Shown piece after piece: positions 6,996-13,645 of a DNA stretch of 17,286 bases; the first letter of the stretch is position 1; each line of letters opens with the position of its first letter. A program made the translations under genes and the position numbers. Origin of the DNA: Myxococcota bacterium (GTDB lineage Bacteria > Myxococcota > Polyangia > GCA-2747355 > JAKLHH01); assembly GCA_022710245.1 (NCBI GenBank), contig JAKLHH010000031.1:1-17286 (forward strand). The letters run 5' to 3'. The notes beneath the pieces were generated by a model that was given only the letters and a program-made list of their open reading frames with translations, was not told the DNA's origin and searched no databases.

Positions 6996-7307
6996 CTACT
7001 CCAGGTCGGGGCCACCGTACTTCGTCGTCGGCGGGCCACCGTATTTCGCCTTCGGCGGCGGGCCGCCGTACTTGGTCGGCCGCCGGACGCCGTACTTCGG
7101 CGCGCTCTTGACGGGCTTCTTCGGCGCGGCCTTCTTCGGCGGAGGGCCGCCGTACTTCCCCGTCGGCTCGTCGTCACACCCGTCGGGCTCCTCGGCGTGG
7201 GCGCGCCCCGCGAGCAGGTTGATCCCCGCGCTGACGGCGACCCAGGTCCCGGCCGCGCCAGAGAGCAGGCGCGTGAGGAATGATCTTCTCGAGCTGGTCT
7301 CGGCCAT
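6996..7307 (-). CDS. Tat-exported KYGGP-repeat peptide 1, candidate RiPP precursor
   Basis: The product has 103 residues. Residues 1-38 form a twin-arginine signal: S-R-R-S-F-L-T (6-12), a hydrophobic stretch, then A-H-A|E cleavage after residue 38. The 65-residue mature part opens acidic with a single cysteine (GCDDEP) and then carries four KYGGP copies and one degenerate copy (KYGVRRP), linked by Pro/Lys/Ala-rich spacers and ending KYGGPDLE. Lys, Tyr, Gly and Pro dominate; no fold is recognised. GGAGG six bases before ATG 7307 supports the start. It begins 18 bases after the stop of its paralogue and is followed by the radical SAM gene. Repeated aromatic cores beside a radical SAM/SPASM enzyme suggest a precursor with several modification sites. 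A plain repetitive surface protein is the alternative. Confidence 0.88.
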   Translation of the reverse strand: MAETSSRRSFLTRLLSGAAGTWVAVSAGINLLAGRAHAEEPDGCDDEPTGKYGGPPPKKAAPKKPVKSAPKYGVRRPTKYGGPPPKAKYGGPPTTKYGGPDLE

Positions 7308-7325
7308 CGGCTGCCTCCGCGAGGG

Positions 7326-7691
7326 TCACCTGTCCGGGCCGCCGTACTTGGTCGCCTTGGGCGGGCCGCCGTACTTGGGCGGCTGCGGGCCACCGTACTT
7401 GGTCGCGTCGGGTGGCGGGCCGCCGTACTTCTCCGCCGGCGGCGGGCCGCCGTACTTCTTGGGGGGGCCACCGTACTTCTTCGCCGTGCCACCCTTCTTC
7501 TTCGGAGGGGTCTTCTTTGGCGGCGGGCCACCGTACTTGTCCACCGGCGGCTCGTCGCCGCACTCGTCCGCCTCCTCGGCGTGAGCGCGCCCCGCGAGCA
7601 GGTTGATGCCCGCGGCGACGGCGACCCACGTCCCCGCGGCGCCCGAGAGCAGGCGCGTGAGGAAGGACCTTCGGGAGCTGGTCTCGGCCAT
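7326..7691 (-). CDS. Tat-exported KYGGP-repeat peptide 2, candidate RiPP precursor
   Basis: Its first 40 residues match peptide 1 except Ala26 for Ser26: Tat motif SRRSFLT, then AHA|EE cleavage after residue 38. Ten of the 40 codons differ synonymously, so the leader appears to be held by selection and not merely recently copied. The 83-residue mature part has one cysteine (ECGDEP) and seven KYGGP copies, ending TKYGGPDR. I chose ATG 7691 (121 residues) over the in-frame ATG 7718 because it aligns with the paralogue, has GGAGG six bases upstream, and ATG 7718 overlaps the likely -10 box. It is first in the three-gene operon. The GC-rich repeats keep other frames open on both strands, but only this frame has a signal peptide, ribosome-binding site and conserved paralogue. 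Confidence 0.88.
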   Translation of the reverse strand: MAETSSRRSFLTRLLSGAAGTWVAVAAGINLLAGRAHAEEADECGDEPPVDKYGGPPPKKTPPKKKGGTAKKYGGPPKKYGGPPPAEKYGGPPPDATKYGGPQPPKYGGPPKATKYGGPDR

Positions 7692-7716
7692 CAGCAGCCT
7701 CCGCTTGGGAGCTGCC

Positions 7717-7746
7717 ATTGTACCCCAGCACGGACGGCCGTGTCTC
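7717..7746 (-). promoter_or_regulatory. Promoter of the KYGGP peptide/radical SAM operon
   Basis: On the minus strand GAGACA (7746-7741, 4 of 6 of TTGACA) and TACAAT (7722-7717, 5 of 6 of TATAAT) are 18 bases apart. This gives a transcript start near 7710 and a leader of about 20 bases with GGAGG. A small inverted repeat, CACGG-ACGG-CCGTG (7729-7742), lies between the boxes and could bind a regulator. Confidence 0.55.
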
Positions 7747-7795
7747 CCTCGACCGTGCCTGCCCGGAGCGCGGCCAGGCGCCGACCGGCTCTGAC

Positions 7796-8152
7796 CTAGG
7801 GCTTCGGGCTCAGGATCCCGATCGGGTTACCCTCGGGATCCTGCAGCGCCGCGACCAGCTCGTCGCCGGTGTCGGTGACGGGGAGCAGCGTCCGCGCGCC
7901 CGCCTCGGTGAGCTCGCGATGAGCCGCGCGGCAGTCCTCCACGTTGAAGTGCGGCCGGATCCCGCCGACGCCGGGCCGGTGCCCCTCGGAGGTCCGCTGC
8001 ACGAAGATCGTCGCCTCGCCGGCGTGGAGCCCGATGAAGTCGGGGCTGCTGACGACCTCCTGCAGCTCGAAGACGCGCTTGTACCAGGCGGCGAGGAGCC
8101 GCGGCTCGTCCGAGAAGACCACGATCGCCCTCACCTCTCCGAGACGGATCAT
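7796..8152 (-). CDS. VOC-superfamily (glyoxalase/bleomycin-resistance fold) protein
   Basis: The 118-residue single VOC domain runs from the first strand (VRAIVVFSDEPRLLAAWYKRV) through PHFNVEDC near 67-74 to the terminal QDPEGNPIGIL (104-114), the usual F/Q-DPdGN block before the last strand. The family includes metal-dependent dioxygenases, isomerases, glyoxalase I and antibiotic-binding proteins. Here the first strand lacks the usual His and the last strand has Gly-Ile where a Glu metal ligand commonly sits. It may therefore bind a ligand without classic metal catalysis. AGAGGTGA just before ATG 8152 supports the start. It begins 25 bp after the outer-membrane protein stop and is likely cotranscribed with it. 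The peptide operon has its own promoter 50 bp downstream. Function not assigned. Confidence 0.85.
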   Translation of the reverse strand: MIRLGEVRAIVVFSDEPRLLAAWYKRVFELQEVVSSPDFIGLHAGEATIFVQRTSEGHRPGVGGIRPHFNVEDCRAAHRELTEAGARTLLPVTDTGDELVAALQDPEGNPIGILSPKP

Positions 8153-8177
8153 CGCTCACCTCTCGTCAGCTGGACCA

Positions 8178-9521
8178 TCAGCTGGACCAGATCGCGCCCG
8201 CGCTGAGGTTGAAGCTCTGCAGGATGCCGAAGGTGCGGCTCGCGCTGTCCAGGGACCAGAGCCGGCTGTACTGCCCGAGCGCGTAGAGCCAGCGGGTGAT
8301 CTGCAGGCGACCCTCGGCCATGGCGGCGACGCCGTTCGAGCCGCCCTCGCCGAGCCCGCGCGCCAGCACCAGCACGCCGAGATCGAGCCGCGGCAGGGGG
8401 CTCGTCGACGCGCGCACCCAGAGGCTGGTCGCGTCCGGGCCGGGGCGATGCTCGACGCCGACGCGCACGCGCGCCCAGCGGTCGACCTCGACGCCGAGCT
8501 GCCCGAGGACGCCGTGGCCGCCGTAGAGGCCCGCCTCGAGCCCGCCGAGCTTGGTCAGCTCGGTGGCGCGCGCGCCGGGGCTGGCGGAGAGCGCGGCCTG
8601 GTAGCGCTCGACGTCGTAGAAGGTCTCCACGTGCGCCGGCGAGTAGCCGCCCGAGCTGACGCGGTACTCGAGCTGCCCGCCGAGGATCACCCGCCGGCCG
8701 ACGCGGAAGCGCGCCGAGGCGCCGGTGTGCAGCCCGATCCCGTGCAGCGAGGTGTTGAAGTCGCCGTATGGTGTGACGCGCACGCGGTCGAGATCGCCGA
8801 AGGTGTACTCGGCCTCGAAGCCGAGGAGCGTCAGCGGGTCGGTCTCCGCCCGCAGGTTCCAGGCGGAGTCCACCGCGCGCAGCCCGTCGGCGCCGCGGCG
8901 CACGACCTCGGGCGCCTGCGGGTCGATCACCACCGAGGCGCCGAAGCGCAGGCGCGGCAGCTGCGGCGCGGGCGCCCCGTCGACGCGCAGCCCCACCACC
9001 GCCGGGCTGAGGAAGTTGTCCACGAAGGCCTCGCCAGCAAGGCGCTCGCCCTCCACGCGGAGCCGCACGCCGGAGTGCGGGTGATCCGGGTTGGCGACGT
9101 TGCTGTAGTCGCGGAGCAGCGTCCCGTGGCCAAGGGTGAAGCCGAGGAGCTCGCCCTCCTGCGCCTCCAGCTTCACGGCCCCGGCCCCGCCGCCGAAGGT
9201 GTGCCGGTACTGCAGGTAACGCAGGATGTGGACGTAGTCGCTCGCCTCGTCCCAGTCGCGGCTGTGCACCCGCCCGTCGCCCTGCACGTCCTGCAGCGCC
9301 AGCCGCAGCCGGCCGAAGAGCCCGAGGGCCAGCGCGCGCTCGCGGATGTCGATCCCCGTCTCGAAGGTGGCGTAGGCCGCCCCGCCGAGCCCGCCCATCC
9401 CCATGTCACCGGAGATGGCGAGCACGCTCTCGCGGCCGCGCTCGTCGGCCCCCGCCGGCGAGGCGACGAGGCACGCGAGCAGAGCCAGGCTCAACCCGAG
9501 GGTCGGATAAAGTCTTACCAT
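8178..9521 (-). CDS. Predicted outer-membrane beta-barrel protein, function unknown
   Basis: The product has 447 residues. A Sec signal (MVRLYP, hydrophobic core, SPAGA|D after A25) is followed by alternating hydrophobic/polar strands rich in Gly, Arg, Leu and aromatics (for example LRLRVEGERLAGEAFVDNF and VRVGVEHRP), separated by turn-forming loops. It ends in a strand-like SFNLSAGAIWSS tail without the classic terminal Phe. This is the look of a barrel, but I recognise no named family. The start has no ribosome-binding site. TTGCTA and GACAAT boxes with 17-bp spacing place the predicted transcription start within one or two bases of ATG 9521, suggesting a leaderless mRNA. The VOC gene follows after 25 bp. 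Its place before the peptide operon makes a role in release or display possible but unproven. Confidence 0.75.
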   Translation of the reverse strand: MVRLYPTLGLSLALLACLVASPAGADERGRESVLAISGDMGMGGLGGAAYATFETGIDIRERALALGLFGRLRLALQDVQGDGRVHSRDWDEASDYVHILRYLQYRHTFGGGAGAVKLEAQEGELLGFTLGHGTLLRDYSNVANPDHPHSGVRLRVEGERLAGEAFVDNFLSPAVVGLRVDGAPAPQLPRLRFGASVVIDPQAPEVVRRGADGLRAVDSAWNLRAETDPLTLLGFEAEYTFGDLDRVRVTPYGDFNTSLHGIGLHTGASARFRVGRRVILGGQLEYRVSSGGYSPAHVETFYDVERYQAALSASPGARATELTKLGGLEAGLYGGHGVLGQLGVEVDRWARVRVGVEHRPGPDATSLWVRASTSPLPRLDLGVLVLARGLGEGGSNGVAAMAEGRLQITRWLYALGQYSRLWSLDSASRTFGILQSFNLSAGAIWSS

Positions 9522-9557
9522 GTATTACATTGTCTTACTTTCGGCTACAAATAGCAA
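9512..9557 (-). promoter_or_regulatory. Promoter and possible operator of the outer-membrane protein gene
   Basis: Minus-strand TTGCTA (9557-9552) and GACAAT (9534-9529) have a 17-bp spacer, putting transcription start at about 9522-9523 beside ATG 9521. Two GTAAGAC direct repeats exactly 20 bp apart (9518-9512 and 9538-9532) flank a perfect TGTAATACA palindrome (9529-9521). This looks like a regulator site covering the start point. Confidence 0.45.
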
Positions 9558-9919
9558 GCCCCTCCATCCGCTGTCATGGCTCTCCGACCGCAGTACTACG
9601 AGCGCACCTCCTGAGCTTCCACGTTCGCGCTGCCCGGACCCCTCGGCTCGGGACCTCACGTGGAGAGCACCGGGTGCGGAGTGCCTCGGGGGCGGATTCG
9701 CCGAGCGTTGATCGCACGGGCGGAGCGGACGCTTCTGGCGCTCGACGAGGGTCCCTCGCCGAGGGGTCCGAGCAGCGCGAAGGTGGGATCTTCACGGATT
9801 GTGAGTGCAGGCAGTGTGAGGAGCCCCTTTCGCTGGGTCCAGTGAGGTCCGGAGCTGAGCGAGGAGCGATGGGAGAGCTGCGGCAGGGAGCGACCGGCGC
9901 CCGCGCAGCCTGTCGATGC
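9558..9919. other. Gene-free region with a long-range inverted repeat
   Basis: No open frame here has a convincing start, ribosome-binding site or family match. A 13-bp perfect inverted repeat (CGGACCCCTCGGC at 9635-9647 and its complement at 9758-9770) and a 7-bp pair around 9618 and 9658 (TCCACGT/ACGTGGA) are the only structure seen. The piece near 9919 probably includes the untranslated tail of the GT51 gene. Confidence 0.5.
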
Positions 9920-12802
9920 TCAGTTGCTGGCGGGCTTGAGGTAGAGGTCGAGCTGGTGCGGGGCCGAGCGCAGCACCGAGTCCCGCATCCGCCGCCGCTC
10001 CTCCTCGCCCCAGGAGTCGAGCAGGTCCTTCAGCTGGCGGTTGCAGTCCGACTCGCTGAGCGCGTCGAGATCGCGTGAGAAGGCGACGCTCTGCCCTTCG
10101 GCCGCCTTCTGGGCGGCCCCGTCGACGTAGCCCTTCTCGATCATGCGGCGGAGCAGCCGGCGCACGTAGCGCTCCCACTGCGGGGTGAGCGAGCCGTGGC
10201 AGTACTGGACATAGCGCCGCTTCGGGCTCGGCAGCAGGCTGGCGAAGAACGCCGCCTCGAGCGGGGAGAGCTCCTTCGCGGCCTTGTCGAAGTAATGCCG
10301 CGCCGCCGAGCCGATGCCGTAGACCCCCGGCCCGAACTCGATCACGTTCAGGTAGATCTCCATCATCCGCTCCTTGCTCAGCTGGTGCTCGAGGTACCAG
10401 GTGAGGAAGAGCTCCTGCAGCTTGCGCGAGAGCGTCTTCTCCTGCGAGAGGAGGACGTTCTTCACCATCTGCATGGTGATGGTGGAGGCGCCGAGGCGGA
10501 AGCCGCCGCGCTGCAGGTTCCGCGAGAGCGCGTTGCGGAACTGCGAGGGGATGAAGCCGCGGTGGCGGAAGAAGCCGGCGTCCTCGGTGGTGAGGACCGC
10601 GTTCACCATGTGCTTGGAGATCTCCGCGAAGGGGGCGAAGTCGGAGTTCTCCGGCCCGACCACGAACGAGCGCGTCTGCCCCGGCGCCACCTCGACGGAG
10701 TGCTCGAACTGCTCCTTCAGCCGCGCCGCGCTCATCTCCTCGGGGGCCTTCACCACCTTGCAGCGGTCGATGCCGACGCGGCCGCCGAGCTGCACGCTCT
10801 CCAGGCTCGTGTAATCCACGGTGGCGCGCAGATCGACGCCGAAGGTCCCCTTCAGCTCGAAGCCCTGGAGCTGCGGCAGGAGCGACGGCGGGAAGCTGGA
10901 GAGCACCGTCTGGCAGGGCACCGGCGGGACCTCGAGCCGCAGCGCGACCTTCGGCTTACCGCTGCCGACCCGCGAGGCGGAGCCCGTCAGCTTCAGCTCG
11001 AGGCCGTGCGAGCGCAGCTCGAGCTGCGGCAGCTCGAGCTTGCTGGCGACCAGGTCGTAGCTCCCGTCCACCTTCGCCGCGCCGGCCAGGTCGAGGACCG
11101 GCGTCCGCGCCAGCCCCGGGTGGAAGAGGTTGAGGCCCTTCACCTCGAGCTGGCCCTTGAACCGCAGCACCCCGCTCGCGAAGCGGAGGTCGAGGTCCCC
11201 GTCGATCATCGTGCGCGCCGGCAGGATGACCGGCGTGCGCTTGAGGATCGTGGCGACGCGTCCGAGGCTGAAGCGCGCCGCGCGGATCTTCAGCTCGCCC
11301 TGCCGGCGAGGCGCGTCGACCCAGCCGCTCGCGGACCAGAGCTTGGCCTCGGCGCCGCCGTAGCTGCCGTCGAGGTAGATGCCGATGCGGGCTGCCTCGG
11401 GGGCGATGGTGCCGTGGATGCCCGAGAGCTCGAGGTGGGGGAGCAGCCGCAGCCGCCCGCCCCCCACGCGCACGCGCGGCAGCCCCTCCAGCTTGCCCCC
11501 CTTCATCCGCGCGGTGACCTCGAGCTCGCCGAGGGAGACGGTGCTGATCATGCGCGGCGAGCTGATGGAGACGGGGCGCAGCGTGACGCGCGACTCGCCG
11601 CCGGGGATCAGGCGGCCGTGCAGGCCGCCCGCGGTCACCCAGACCTTCTCGCGGGTGTCCTCGGCCGTCAGCTGGCCGCCGCGGACCAGCACCTCCTGCA
11701 CCTTGATCTTCCCTTCGCCCTCGCCGAGCCGCCGGCGATCGAGAAGATCGCTGAAGTTGTCCCCGGCGGGTCCGCGGGTCAGGCGCACGGTCAAGTCCTC
11801 GACCAGGACGCTGCTCGCCCGCAGCTGCCCGCGCAGCAGCGGGCCGAGCTCGTACTCGACGGTGACGCGCGGGATACTGGCGAGCGGCGCGCCGGGCACG
11901 TCCCTCGGCGAGCAGATCTCGATCCCCTCGAGGACGGCGCGGTGGTAGCCGACGCGGACGCGGGAGACGGAGAGCTTGCGGTCGAAGCGGCGCGCGAGCC
12001 GAGGCAGGAGCTTCTGCACCAGGTACCAGCGGCCGACCTGCGGCAGGGCCAGCACGGCGCCGCCGAGGAGCGCGAGGAGGACGAGGAGCGCGATCAGCAG
12101 GCGCCGCCGGAGCGAGCGGCGCGGGCGGGGCCGCGAGGCGCGGGCTCGGGCGCGGTGCACCGCAGCGGGGGCGACAGGCTCGCTGGCGCTGCGCGCGGCG
12201 GGCACCCGAGGCGAGGCGCCCACCGGGGGCGGCGCGGCGAGCGGCGCCTGTGAACGCGGCGCGGAGGGCGGCGGCGCGGCGAGCGGCGCCTGGAAACGCG
12301 GCGCGGAGGGCGGCGGCGCGGAGGGCGGCGGCGCGGAGGGCGGCGGCGCGACGGAGCGTGGCGTCTCGGGGGGACGCGACGACGCGGCGGCCGCCGGGCG
12401 CTGGGCCGCGCGCGCGCTCCCGGCGTACGCCGGGCGCCTCGGAGCGACCGGCGCCGCCGGCGCCGAGGGCGGCGGTGGCTGGCGAGGCGAATCCACCGAC
12501 GGGGCCATGCGCGCGGAGCCCGCCGCAGGCGCGGGACGCAGGGGCGCCGACGCGGGGCGTGGCGGTCGCGGCGAACCGGCCAGAGGCTCCGGCTGCCCGG
12601 CTGGCCCGGGACGCTCGGGGCCGGAGGGCGGACGCGCCGACGGCGGACGCGCCGACGGCGGACGCGCCGACGGCGGACGCGCCGACGGCGGTGCCGTGAA
12701 GGCGCCGCCTCGACTGTACGCGCCGGCTCGCGGCGTACCGCCTGGTCCCGGCGTGCCGCCCGGTCCTGGCGGCTTCGGCGGATCTCGGCGCCCGTTCGTC
12801 AT
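9920..12802 (-). CDS. Pro-rich / AsmA-like / GT51 peptidoglycan glycosyltransferase fusion protein
   Basis: The product has 960 residues from ATG 12802. Residues 1-225 are cytoplasmic and Pro/Ala/Arg-rich, with RPPSA and PPPSAP repeats. An Arg cluster and one membrane helix (about 233-254) follow. Residues 260-690 are beta-rich and AsmA/TamB-like (short VxVxxL strands, for example SVSRVRVGYHRAVLEGIEI). Residues about 715-930 are a GT51 glycosyltransferase: E740-D-A-G-F-F-R-H-R-G with E740 as likely catalytic base, GASTITMQ (771-778), RKLQE (793-797), KERMMEIYLN (810-819) and FGPGVYGIGSAA. There is no transpeptidase domain, so it would polymerise glycan from lipid II without crosslinking it. 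The longer frame start (TTG 12862) is rejected because that TTG belongs to a perfect -35 box. ATG 12802 has only a weak GAGCGAG site. The AsmA-like call is by pattern and less certain than GT51. Confidence 0.9.
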   Translation of the reverse strand: MTNGRRDPPKPPGPGGTPGPGGTPRAGAYSRGGAFTAPPSARPPSARPPSARPPSARPPSGPERPGPAGQPEPLAGSPRPPRPASAPLRPAPAAGSARMAPSVDSPRQPPPPSAPAAPVAPRRPAYAGSARAAQRPAAAASSRPPETPRSVAPPPSAPPPSAPPPSAPRFQAPLAAPPPSAPRSQAPLAAPPPVGASPRVPAARSASEPVAPAAVHRARARASRPRPRRSLRRRLLIALLVLLALLGGAVLALPQVGRWYLVQKLLPRLARRFDRKLSVSRVRVGYHRAVLEGIEICSPRDVPGAPLASIPRVTVEYELGPLLRGQLRASSVLVEDLTVRLTRGPAGDNFSDLLDRRRLGEGEGKIKVQEVLVRGGQLTAEDTREKVWVTAGGLHGRLIPGGESRVTLRPVSISSPRMISTVSLGELEVTARMKGGKLEGLPRVRVGGGRLRLLPHLELSGIHGTIAPEAARIGIYLDGSYGGAEAKLWSASGWVDAPRRQGELKIRAARFSLGRVATILKRTPVILPARTMIDGDLDLRFASGVLRFKGQLEVKGLNLFHPGLARTPVLDLAGAAKVDGSYDLVASKLELPQLELRSHGLELKLTGSASRVGSGKPKVALRLEVPPVPCQTVLSSFPPSLLPQLQGFELKGTFGVDLRATVDYTSLESVQLGGRVGIDRCKVVKAPEEMSAARLKEQFEHSVEVAPGQTRSFVVGPENSDFAPFAEISKHMVNAVLTTEDAGFFRHRGFIPSQFRNALSRNLQRGGFRLGASTITMQMVKNVLLSQEKTLSRKLQELFLTWYLEHQLSKERMMEIYLNVIEFGPGVYGIGSAARHYFDKAAKELSPLEAAFFASLLPSPKRRYVQYCHGSLTPQWERYVRRLLRRMIEKGYVDGAAQKAAEGQSVAFSRDLDALSESDCNRQLKDLLDSWGEEERRRMRDSVLRSAPHQLDLYLKPASN

Positions 12803-12833
12803 CTCGCTCGTGGTGCCCTTCGCTACCGGGGCA

Positions 12834-12862
12834 ATTGTTTTGGCTGGCCGCGATCTTGTCAA
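12834..12862 (-). promoter_or_regulatory. Sigma70-type promoter of the GT51 fusion gene
   Basis: Minus-strand TTGACA (12862-12857, perfect consensus) and AACAAT (12839-12834, 4 of 6) are separated by exactly 17 bp. Transcription would begin near 12828, leaving a leader of about 25 bases before ATG 12802. This decides the start codon of the downstream gene. Confidence 0.7.
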
Positions 12863-12952
12863 CCTGACCGGGGCTCAGCGCGAGGGTGGGCCGCGCCCGC
12901 GAGGCTGGGCCCCCGTCGCCGAGGCGCGGAACGCGAGCCCGCGCTCAGACGC

Positions 12953-13045
12953 TCAGATCTTCCACTTGCCCTTGAAGGTGCTGCTCTTCAGTCCGGGCCT
13001 TCTCGGTCGGCCACCGCAGGGGGACGTCATCCTCGTGTGGTCCAT
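12953..13045 (-). CDS. Possible 30-residue cationic small protein
   Basis: ATG 13045 is preceded six bases upstream by GAGGAG, one of the better ribosome-binding sites in the window. The frame runs 30 codons to TGA. The peptide begins MDHTRMTSPCGGRPRRP and ends in a Lys-rich STFKGKWKI tail, so it is strongly basic with one cysteine and no signal peptide. It lies 66 bp downstream of the secreted protein of the sigma operon, on the same strand, after a small hairpin. The five-codon run around CGA-CCG-AGA-AGG includes rare codons, which argues against it. No family is recognised. It could be real, a leader peptide or chance. Confidence 0.35.
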   Translation of the reverse strand: MDHTRMTSPCGGRPRRPGLKSSTFKGKWKI

Positions 13046-13078
13046 CGGTGGCTCCTCGAGGCACCCGCTGCCCACGGA

Positions 13079-13094
13079 GCGTCCCGCAGGACGC
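13079..13094 (-). terminator. Hairpin downstream of the sigma operon
   Basis: GCGTCC and GGACGC form a perfect 6-bp stem with a four-base loop, 18 bases after the stop codon at 13112. No T-tract follows on the minus strand, so it may stabilise the 3' end or attenuate transcription more than terminate it. Confidence 0.35.
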
Positions 13095-13111
13095 GAGGAC
13101 GGGCGCCAGCG

Positions 13112-13645
13112 CTACTTGGTCTGGCAGGTGATCCCGACGACCAGCGTGCCGTCCTTCAGCTTGTCGCCGGCCACCAGGAGCGTCCCGTGGTTGACGATGG
13201 TGAAGAGAGTGCCCGGGAGGAAGCGGGTCTCCTTCGGCGGCGTGATCGAGAGGTGCAGGCGGAGGCGCAGCCGGTCCTTGCGGCCCAGCAGGCGCTCCTT
13301 GAAGGTGAGCTTCAGGATCTTGCCGTTCGGCAGCGTCAGGCTCCGCCGCCCGTCCTGCGGCACCACGATCTCCTTCGCCTCCAGGAGGCGCAGCGAGCGG
13401 TAGGCCGAGAAGGGGGGCTTGCTGAGCTGCTTCTTGATGAAGGCGAGCCGCTTGTCGATCCCGCCCGGCGACTCGTTGGCGATGATCGAGCGGATGGTGC
13501 ACTTGACCGCCGGCCCGTCCACCTTGGGCTCGACCTTCGGCTCGACCTTGGCCGGGGTCTTCGGCGAGGGTGGAGGCGGCGGCTTGGGCTGGGCGGCCGC
13601 GGCGACAGTCAGGAGGAGGAGGAGGAGCGGGGCGAGTCGGCTCAA
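13112..13645 (-). CDS. Secreted protein of unknown function, third gene of the sigma operon
   Basis: The product has 177 residues. A Leu-rich Sec signal (residues 1-18, AAAA|Q) is followed by a Pro/Lys linker (PPPPPSPKT and EPKVEPKVD repeats) and a compact domain at about 45-177. The domain holds a conserved-looking IDKRLAFIKKQLSKPPF helix and beta strands ending in GTLVVGITCQTK. C49 and C174 could form a disulfide linking its ends. The start is TTG 13645, sharing four bases (TTGA) with the anti-sigma stop, and AAGGAG lies about seven bases upstream. It is thus translationally coupled to the sigma/anti-sigma pair. It may be the periplasmic sensor or effector of that system. No named family is recognised. 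Confidence 0.85.
   Translation of the reverse strand: MSRLAPLLLLLLTVAAAAQPKPPPPPSPKTPAKVEPKVEPKVDGPAVKCTIRSIIANESPGGIDKRLAFIKKQLSKPPFSAYRSLRLLEAKEIVVPQDGRRSLTLPNGKILKLTFKERLLGRKDRLRLRLHLSITPPKETRFLPGTLFTIVNHGTLLVAGDKLKDGTLVVGITCQTK

Noticed and set aside
6943..7584. Plus-strand GGPPY-repeat frame across the two peptide genes
   Set aside because: It is the reverse complement of the KYGGPP repeats. The minus frame has Tat signals, ribosome-binding sites and paralogue conservation; this frame has none.
6996..7691. Sactipeptide or streptide-type precursor
   Set aside because: Only one cysteine per mature peptide and no Trp in the mature repeats, so the repeated unit cannot support thioether or Lys-Trp links.
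7692..7718. Nine-residue N-terminal extension of peptide 2 from ATG 7718
   Set aside because: Absent from the paralogue, no ribosome-binding site, and the ATG overlaps the likely TACAAT -10 box.
10196..12253. 685-codon plus-strand frame opposite the GT51 fusion
   Set aside because: No recognisable motif, while the minus strand carries clear GT51 catalytic motifs and a promoter.
12803..12862. Upstream TTG start adding 20 residues to the GT51 fusion
   Set aside because: The TTG is the first triplet of a consensus -35 box with a -10 box 17 bp away, so it lies outside the transcript.
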